Of a DNA stretch of 9,906 nucleotides, positions 5,237-9,906 are shown one piece after another. Made by a program: the position numbers and the translations under genes. The first letter of the stretch is position 1; each line of letters begins with the position of its first letter. This DNA comes from CAYXWH01 sp964468755. GTDB taxonomy: Bacteria; Chloroflexota; Dehalococcoidia; Dehalococcoidales; RBG-16-60-22. Location of the stretch: contig CAYXWH010000059.1 in the NCBI GenBank assembly GCA_964468755.1, forward strand, positions 1 to 9,906, written 5' to 3'. The notes below the pieces were generated by a model that did no database searches, was not told where the DNA came from, and saw nothing but the letters and a program-made list of their open reading frames with translations.

Positions 5237-5980
5237 CTACACGTTAACCTTGAGAAACGGGAGAATGTGGATACCCGTTTTGGGCCTGATTTCGAACCGG
5301 ATAACAGACCGCCGGGGCCGTAAGGCACCATTCAGCTTGGTAACTTCCAGCACCTTGAGCACCCGCTGTTCCAACTGGTCCGATTCCTGCAAGGCGTCTT
5401 CCGTCCTGAGCGCGAGATAGTCATCGCTGAGGTCAAAGGCGCGAGACAGTGTTTCTTTACCCAGGGCGAGTGAGTTGGCGACCAGCACAACGGTGCGGTC
5501 CTGCTGGCACAGCTCACGGCACCCCTGAAAGAAATCCAGAGTGGGGCGAAGTTTCGCATGGGTCAGGAACAGGGTCACCGAGTCTATTATCACCAGTTGA
5601 AACCGCTCCGGCAGCCGGGAAAGATGAGCCAGAAGAACCTGGAGGAGATACTTCTGTGTCTCCCCGAAATAATTACGCACCGTCATCGGGTAGATACGCA
5701 GTCGGTCGGCAAGGAAATGCTCGGTAACACCAAGCGACAGGGAGTCCATCTGCTTAATCAGGCCGGCGACACTGTATTCCGAAGTATAGTAGGCGACTGC
5801 ACCTTTTTCGAAACCACGGAGCGCGCCACAGGCAAGGTGCTGCGCCAGGACGCTCTTGCCGGATTCAGATTGACCCTCAATAAACATAAGAGTCCCCGGG
5901 CGAATTCCACCACCCAGTTCCTCGGATATCTCCCTGATACCGGTGGAGATGACTTCCTTGGTGGTAGTTACCTTAAGCAT
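5237..5980 (-). CDS. RecA/KaiC-superfamily ATPase, FlaH(ArlH)-like
   Basis: 247 residues, a single RecA-fold domain. Walker A is GQSESGKS (36-43); Walker B is FQLVIIDS (127-134), ending in Asp133. The residue after the Asp is Ser rather than an acidic one, a pattern I associate with the low-activity, ATP-sensing FlaH branch. Other marks: GGGIRPGTLMFIEG (23-36), AYYTSEYSVAGLIKQMDSL (63-81), and a KTGIHILPFLKV end. The overall pattern (GGGIPPGTL, YYTSE, QMDSLGLDV) is that of archaellum accessory ATPase FlaH and its bacterial, often Chloroflexota, relatives, which work with secretion-ATPase-driven filaments. No pilin, FlaI/PilT or FlaJ gene is near, so the role here is open; a general KaiC-like regulator is the alternative. 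The start is the ATG at 5980, with CAGGAG at 5989-5994. Flanked by a terminator-like hairpin and a long spacer, so probably transcribed alone. Confidence 0.8.
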   Translation of the reverse strand: MLKVTTTKEVISTGIREISEELGGGIRPGTLMFIEGQSESGKSVLAQHLACGALRGFEKGAVAYYTSEYSVAGLIKQMDSLSLGVTEHFLADRLRIYPMTVRNYFGETQKYLLQVLLAHLSRLPERFQLVIIDSVTLFLTHAKLRPTLDFFQGCRELCQQDRTVVLVANSLALGKETLSRAFDLSDDYLALRTEDALQESDQLEQRVLKVLEVTKLNGALRPRRSVIRFEIRPKTGIHILPFLKVNV

Positions 5981-6275
5981 TCTGGTTACTCCTGTCTCAC
6001 CCTACCTTCCACACTCATTAATTGCCTCGATTGACAACTACCCACGCAACGGGGAGAACAATCACTCAGTCTTATGACTTATGTATCGCTTAATACATCA
6101 TCAGTAGATACTCTACCTCCACCGGTATAAAGGGGGAATAAATAACCAGATAGTCGTTGTAAATATAAAATAAACAACAGTACTATAGTAACGTCGGCAG
6201 CGATACAGCTACCCGTGAAGTGTGGTCAAACGAAATCGAGGTTATTGTTAAGATACCACCGTCGAGACCCCGGCG
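5981..6275. other. 295-bp AT-rich spacer upstream of the FlaH-like gene
   Basis: No gene or RNA recognised. It includes the ATPase ribosome binding site CAGGAG (5989-5994) and palindromes: ATGTAT-6-ATACAT (6081-6098) and TACTATAGTA (6181-6190), plus an 8-bp inverted pair GTATCGCT (6083-6090) with AGCGATAC (6199-6206). No convincing -35/-10 pair stands out on the minus strand. The region also holds the unresolved 3' end of the LUD operon; no terminator hairpin is evident after 6276. Confidence 0.5.
6081..6098. promoter_or_regulatory. Operator-like palindrome upstream of the FlaH-like gene
   Basis: ATGTAT (6081-6086) and ATACAT (6093-6098) are exact inverted copies separated by six bases, the shape of a dimeric repressor site. 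It lies about 100 bp upstream of the ATPase start on a stretch with no other role. No regulator is encoded nearby, so this is suggestive only. Confidence 0.25.
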
Positions 6276-7472
6276 CTACTCACCTTCAGCGAGGAATTTC
6301 CGCAGCTCAGTGATCATTTCGGGGCCGTCAATCTGCATCGGGCATCTTACCTTGCAGCGACCGCAGGTGAGACAGGTGTAGGCTATCGCCGCTGCCTTTT
6401 CCCGGTCGCCGGTAACCATAGCCGCCCAGACGGCACCGACACTGGCAAAATAGCTATCGCCGAAATGACCCGCCGTCATGGCAAAGACGGGGCATTCATA
6501 GAGACAGCCGCCACAGCGCAGGCAGTAGAGCGCCTGCCGCAATACCGGGTGCCTGGCCAGCTCCGTTCGACCGGCATCCATAAATATAACGTGGAAGTCT
6601 CGGGGGCCATGAGCCCCGTAGGTGGTCACCTTCTCAATGTCACCGGTCTTGCTGGGTCCGGATACCAGGCTCACATAGGACGGGATATCATAGTTAGCGT
6701 ATCGCCAAGTTACCTCGGCAACCTTAAAGGCGTCGCCCAGGGTGGGCACCAGCTTTTCCATGCCGACCAGCGCAATGTGGACGGGCGGGGCACCGGTAGC
6801 CAGTCGAACATTCCCCTCATTCTCAATCATAAACAGCGTCCCGGTATCCGCCGAGACCACATTGGCACCACTCATCCCGATGTCAGCCCGAAAATACTTG
6901 TCGCGGAGGAATTCCCGGGCGGCAGCCACCAGGGTGGTAATCTCGGTATCCGGGGGGAAATCCTTTCCCATTACCTGAGAGAACAACCGGGCGACCTCTT
7001 CATGGGGCACGTGAATCGCCGGCGACAGGATATGCATCGGCGGTGACCCCAGTTTCTGAATAATGAACTCCCCAAGGTCAGTCTCATACACCTCATTGCC
7101 GAGCTTCTCCAGGTGTTCCCGCACGTGAATTTCCTCCCCGGTCATGCTCTTGCCTTTGACAATCAACCGGTCACTGCCCACCAGGTCGGTGATAATAGTG
7201 AGGGCTTCCTCAGCCGTCCTGGCGATATAGGCTTTGCCGTTATGCTCCTCGATAACCTCCGCAGCCTGTTTCGCCAGAGCCTCCATTTGAGGAATGGCCT
7301 TCTCCTTAATCTGCCTCACTTCTTCAGCCATTTTCACCGTGTGCGGGAACTTCTTCAGCGCTTTATCGGTATTTGCCCGGTAGCTCTTGATCGCCCGGGA
7401 CAGCGCGGTATGAATGCGGTCATCATTGGCGGCCGCCATTATTTTTTTCTTATACGCTTTAAACTCAGACAA
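6276..7472 (-). CDS. LutB-like LUD-domain protein with two [4Fe-4S] motifs
   Basis: 398 residues. The LUD domain runs from about 70 to 290: KSMTGEEIHVREHLEKLG (108-125), ETDLGEFIIQ (130-139), PAIHVPHEEV (151-160), SADTGTLFMIENEGNVRLAT (207-226), HIALVGMEKLVP (232-243). Two ferredoxin-type motifs follow: CLRCGGCLYECP (C317, C320, C323, C327) and CLTCGRCKVRCP (C367, C370, C373, C377). This is the LutB plan (L-lactate oxidation iron-sulfur complex), but it is shorter than the roughly 475-residue Bacillus LutB and stops soon after the second motif. The start is a TTG at 7472: GGAGGG (7482-7487) lies 9 bases before it, inside the end of the upstream gene, and the later ATG at 7439 has no binding site. 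Five bases separate it from the CCG gene. No LutC follows. Partner role with the CCG protein is inferred; lactate is not certain. Confidence 0.88.
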   Translation of the reverse strand: MSEFKAYKKKIMAAANDDRIHTALSRAIKSYRANTDKALKKFPHTVKMAEEVRQIKEKAIPQMEALAKQAAEVIEEHNGKAYIARTAEEALTIITDLVGSDRLIVKGKSMTGEEIHVREHLEKLGNEVYETDLGEFIIQKLGSPPMHILSPAIHVPHEEVARLFSQVMGKDFPPDTEITTLVAAAREFLRDKYFRADIGMSGANVVSADTGTLFMIENEGNVRLATGAPPVHIALVGMEKLVPTLGDAFKVAEVTWRYANYDIPSYVSLVSGPSKTGDIEKVTTYGAHGPRDFHVIFMDAGRTELARHPVLRQALYCLRCGGCLYECPVFAMTAGHFGDSYFASVGAVWAAMVTGDREKAAAIAYTCLTCGRCKVRCPMQIDGPEMITELRKFLAEGE

Positions 7473-7477
7473 TTTGT

Positions 7478-8491
7478 TTATCCCTCCAAAGACATAGCCA
7501 CGATTTGCGCCAGGTCAAGGACTTCAATGCCATCGAACCCGGCTTCTTTGAGTCCTGTCTCAAGCTGCATAATACACCCCGGGCACTGGGTAACCACGAT
7601 TTCAGCACCGGTTTCAGCCAGTTCCCTCGCCCGGTTTACCGAGAGAACCTGGCTCAGCGCGGGGAAAACAGCCTCAAACCCACCGCCACCCCCACAACAC
7701 GTTGACCACTGTCCACTGGTCCATCGGGTATCCATTAACGTAATGCCCTTGATTGCCTTCAGAACCTTCCGTGGCTCATCAATAATCCCGAGAAACCGCC
7801 CCAGCTGGCACGGGTCATGGTAAGCTACCCTGACATCCCGGGGGAACTTCAACTCCATAGATGAGCTATGCTCCGCCACTACCTCGGTAAAATGCCTGAC
7901 CTCCAGGTCATACCCGTCAATACACTGGGGGAAGAGGTCACGCAGGGCATAGGTGCAGGAAGGAACGATGCCGATAATTCGCTTCACACCAAAGGATTTC
8001 AGTGTTTCATACGTCTGCCGGGCATTACGGGAAAACTCCTGGCGCAGACCGGTAAAGTACAGCGAGGCGCCGCAGCACGGCTCCGCCTCAGCCAGATAGC
8101 CAAACTCCAGTCCCAACCGGCGCAGCACGGTAACCGCATCTCGCAGTGGCCGGGTATCGGCATCACGGCTCCGGGAGAACAGCCGGTGGTATATCCCGGC
8201 CGGGTCAACACCCAGCTTCCGGAACAGACCAGCCAGACGCATGGGCAACTCGGTACCGATAACGCTTTTATCCATTGTGCGCACCAGCGACATAAGGGAT
8301 TCGAGCTGGCTGGAATACTGGTAGCCGCACCCGGCAAAAAATATGGTGTCGGCACTCTTCGGCAGTTCAAGGTCTTTCGCCCACCTCGAGCCGGCTTCCG
8401 CCGACGCTCCCAGGATATTCTGCCTGGTGATGATGTTATCCGCGAGGTAGGTGAGACCGGGGGGTATCAGGTCCCTGGTATGACTGTTCAT
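7478..8491 (-). CDS. Iron-sulfur protein with two CCG domains (LutA/HdrB/HdrD/GlpC-like)
   Basis: 337 residues with two cysteine-rich CCG domains, which in heterodisulfide reductase subunits bind non-cubane [4Fe-4S] clusters and in LutA/GlpC take part in electron transfer. Domain 1: Cys55 (FFAGCGYQYS), Cys139-Cys140 (EPCCG), Cys179 (VPSC); the final CxxC is reduced to one Cys (PSC). Domain 2 is complete: Cys228 (HDPCQLGR), Cys265-Cys266 (TCCGGGGG), Cys303/Cys306 (CPGC). It lacks the N-terminal ferredoxin domain of GlpC or HdrD; the next gene supplies two cubane motifs, so the pair may form one complex. It is longer than the ~240-residue LutA because of about 45 extra N-terminal residues and a long inter-motif helix. 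The start overlaps the isocitrate dehydrogenase stop in ATGA (8488-8491). No signal peptide or membrane segment is seen. Confidence 0.87.
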   Translation of the reverse strand: MNSHTRDLIPPGLTYLADNIITRQNILGASAEAGSRWAKDLELPKSADTIFFAGCGYQYSSQLESLMSLVRTMDKSVIGTELPMRLAGLFRKLGVDPAGIYHRLFSRSRDADTRPLRDAVTVLRRLGLEFGYLAEAEPCCGASLYFTGLRQEFSRNARQTYETLKSFGVKRIIGIVPSCTYALRDLFPQCIDGYDLEVRHFTEVVAEHSSSMELKFPRDVRVAYHDPCQLGRFLGIIDEPRKVLKAIKGITLMDTRWTSGQWSTCCGGGGGFEAVFPALSQVLSVNRARELAETGAEIVVTQCPGCIMQLETGLKEAGFDGIEVLDLAQIVAMSLEG

Positions 8492-9585
8492 CCTGTTCTC
8501 TCTCTCAATTTTTCGATTACGGCATCCGCGACCTGTGACGTACCAACAACTCCGCTGTCTATCGATTCCACGTCCGCCCTGAGGTCATAGGTAACCTGCT
8601 TTCCCTCGGCAATAACGTCAGCAATCGCGTTTTCCAGTTGTCCGGCTGCCCCGGCTTCGCCGAGGTGACGCAGCATCATTACCCCGGAAAGCATCGCCGC
8701 CACCGGGTTCACCTTGTTCTGCCCGGCATGCTTGGGGGCGCTCCCGTGGGTTGGCTCAAAAATAGCGGCGTCATCACCGATATTGGCGCCAGGGGCTACC
8801 CCCAGCCCGCCAACCAGCCCGGCACAGAGGTCGGAAACAATGTCCCCGTAGAGATTGGGGGCGACCACCACATCAAACTGCTGGGGTCTCTTCACCAGCT
8901 GCATGGTCATGTTGTCGATAATTCTGTCCTCGAATTCAATATCCGCATATTCTTTGGCTACCTCACGGGCAACCTCCAGAAACAAACCATCCGAGTATTT
9001 CATAATGTTGGCTTTATGCAGGGCGGTTACCTTTCTCCTGCCGAAGCTGCGGGCATACTCCAGGGCAAACCTGACTATACGCCTGGTGCCCGCTTCGGAA
9101 ATCGGCTTGATGCTGATACCGGAACCGGGGCGGATGGTCCTCCCGGTCATTTCGGTAATCAGCCCGACCAGACGGTCGGCTTCCGCCGTGCCCTTCTCAA
9201 ACTCAATGCCGGCGTAGAGGTCTTCCGTATTTTCCCTGACGATGACGATATCCACGTCGGGATAGACCGATGGGACTCCGGGATAGGTCCTGCAGGGACG
9301 GACACAGGCATAGAGGTCAAGCTCCTGGCGCAGGGCAACATTAACACTGCGAAAACCGGTGCCCACCGGCGTGGTAATCGGGCCTTTCAGGGCAACCCGG
9401 TTTTTTCGGATAGTATCGAGCACACCTTCAGGTAACGGTGTGCCGTACTTATCCATGACCCCGGCACCAGCGTGAGCGACATCCCACTGGAAGGCAACAC
9501 CGGTGGCTTCCAGCACCCGCCGCGCGGCATCAATAACCTCCGGGCCAATACCGTCGCCCGGTATCAATGTAATCCGATATCCCAT
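8488..9585 (-). CDS. Isocitrate dehydrogenase (beta-decarboxylating dehydrogenase family)
   Basis: 365 residues from the ATG at 9585; converts isocitrate to 2-oxoglutarate and CO2. Family start ITLIPGDGIGPEV (5-17). Substrate specificity reads RSVNVALRQELDLY (79-92): Ser80 and Asn82 match the Ser/Asn pair typical of isocitrate dehydrogenases rather than isopropylmalate dehydrogenase. Arg96, catalytic Tyr124 (TEDLYAGIE), Lys191 (HKANIMK) and metal ligands Asp248/Asp252 (NLYGDIVSD) are present. The cofactor loop is HGSAPKHAGQNKVNP (280-294) with TYDLRAD (332-338): relative to E. coli NADP-IDH, Lys344, Val351 and Tyr391 are kept, Tyr345 is His and Arg395 is Ala, so NAD versus NADP cannot be settled. 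GAGGGGG at 9589-9595 supports the ATG over a TTG at 9597. It follows the dehydratase subunit by 12 nt and overlaps the CCG gene by 4. Homoisocitrate dehydrogenase is a less likely alternative. Confidence 0.9.
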   Translation of the reverse strand: MGYRITLIPGDGIGPEVIDAARRVLEATGVAFQWDVAHAGAGVMDKYGTPLPEGVLDTIRKNRVALKGPITTPVGTGFRSVNVALRQELDLYACVRPCRTYPGVPSVYPDVDIVIVRENTEDLYAGIEFEKGTAEADRLVGLITEMTGRTIRPGSGISIKPISEAGTRRIVRFALEYARSFGRRKVTALHKANIMKYSDGLFLEVAREVAKEYADIEFEDRIIDNMTMQLVKRPQQFDVVVAPNLYGDIVSDLCAGLVGGLGVAPGANIGDDAAIFEPTHGSAPKHAGQNKVNPVAAMLSGVMMLRHLGEAGAAGQLENAIADVIAEGKQVTYDLRADVESIDSGVVGTSQVADAVIEKLRERTG

Positions 9586-9597
9586 TTTCCCCCTCAA

Positions 9598-9906
9598 CTA
9601 CAGTTTAAAGTCGCCGTGCTTCTGGATATAGGGGATAAGCCCGCCCTCGTCAAGGATACTGAGCATCGCCGGCGGAATCCTGCCGAAGGTGAACCGGTTG
9701 CCGTTGGTCACGTCGCTCACCGTCCCCGCCGCCAGGTCAATCTCCAGTTCATCACCGTCATCAATTTTTTCGGTATCACAGATGAGCACGGGTAGTCCCA
9801 GGTTAATCGCGTTTCTGAAGAAGATACGAGCTACTGACTTAGCCAGAATGGCGCTCACGCCAGCCATTTTAATGACCAGAGGGGCATGCTCCCGGCTGGA
9901 GCCGAG
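9598..9906 (-). CDS. Aconitase / isopropylmalate isomerase family small (swivel) subunit, 5' truncated
   Basis: 102 residues are visible; the frame is open to the right edge, so the true start is outside and the ATG at 9867 is internal. The edge reads GSSREHAPLVIKMAGVSAIL, the swivel-domain signature in which GSSRE contacts substrate, then KSVARIFFRNAINLGLPVL and IDDGDELEIDL, ending PPAMLSILDEGGLIPYIQKHG. This is the short LeuD-type subunit (about 160-170 residues in full), which needs a separate large subunit carrying the [4Fe-4S] cluster. By sequence alone LeuD, homoaconitase small subunit or a split aconitase are all possible. Placement 12 nt ahead of isocitrate dehydrogenase, with no leuA or leuB in view, favours aconitase-like use making isocitrate; that is inference. 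The large subunit would be expected just to the right. Confidence 0.85.
   Translation of the reverse strand, partial: LGSSREHAPLVIKMAGVSAILAKSVARIFFRNAINLGLPVLICDTEKIDDGDELEIDLAAGTVSDVTNGNRFTFGRIPPAMLSILDEGGLIPYIQKHGDFKL

Noticed and set aside
6031..6060. Plus-strand TTGACA at 6031 as a promoter
   Set aside because: No -10 hexamer lies at suitable spacing, and no plus-strand gene follows.
5981..6275. Possible tRNA, riboswitch or small RNA in the long spacer
   Set aside because: I found no cloverleaf, conserved riboswitch core or strong terminator; only short palindromes.
7113..8590. Plus-strand ORFs of 236 and 240 residues opposite the LUD and CCG genes
   Set aside because: Both mirror the cysteine-motif genes on the other strand, and I recognise no motifs in them.
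8638..9435. 265-residue plus-strand ORF opposite isocitrate dehydrogenase
   Set aside because: Its composition follows the complement of a highly conserved gene, and it shows no domain of its own; a shadow of the GC-rich coding strand.
1..9906. CRISPR arrays, transposases, att sites or phage genes
   Set aside because: No regularly spaced repeats, transposase motifs or integration signatures were seen; all long genes are housekeeping or metabolic.

Overview
The window looks like a scaffold piece from an uncultured bacterium, most likely a Chloroflexota/Dehalococcoidia-type anaerobe. This rests on family resemblance and gene company: a FlaH/KaiC-like ATPase in a bacterial setting, a short stand-alone ArgA-like GNAT, class I (Fe-S) fumarase, aconitase-type small subunit plus isocitrate dehydrogenase, and CCG plus LUD iron-sulfur proteins. 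It is inference, not a database result. Bases 4607-4706 are exactly 100 Ns, a scaffolding placeholder. Nothing indicates phage, IS element, CRISPR, rRNA or tRNA.

Layout. (a) 1-1133, plus: 3' part of pyrK (dihydroorotate dehydrogenase electron-transfer subunit), then a YjbQ/UPF0047 gene. (b) 1410-2108, minus: nusB then acyl carrier protein, 15 nt apart. (c) 2261-4096, plus: NAD kinase, GNAT acetyltransferase (ATGA overlap) and Nudix ADP-ribose pyrophosphatase (1 nt gap), one operon. A 152-bp spacer between (b) and (c) carries good divergent promoter candidates. (d) 4093-5061, minus: HIT hydrolase and, upstream of it, a fumarate hydratase alpha subunit broken by the gap; the Nudix and HIT stop codons overlap in one TTAA. 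(e) 5237-5980, minus: an isolated RecA/KaiC-fold ATPase close to archaellum ATPase FlaH, with a terminator-like hairpin after it and a 295-bp AT-rich spacer before it. (f) 6276-9906, minus: a tight four-gene operon, transcribed right to left: aconitase/IPM-isomerase small subunit (5' end off the window), isocitrate dehydrogenase, double-CCG iron-sulfur protein, LUD plus two-[4Fe-4S] protein.

How the genes work together. Group (f) together with fumarase suggests TCA reactions (citrate to 2-oxoglutarate; fumarate/malate) placed beside a LutA/LutB-like redox pair that may pass electrons to or from an unidentified carrier. Group (c) gathers nucleotide-cofactor enzymes: NAD to NADP (NAD kinase) and ADP-ribose clean-up (Nudix), with the HIT nucleotide hydrolase facing them. 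Groups (a) and (b) are housekeeping (pyrimidine synthesis, transcription antitermination, fatty-acid carrier).

Most worth a second look: the IDH-CCG-LUD operon, the orphan FlaH-like ATPase, the fumarase alpha without a beta partner and its mis-sized gap, and the divergent promoter pair at 2133-2215.
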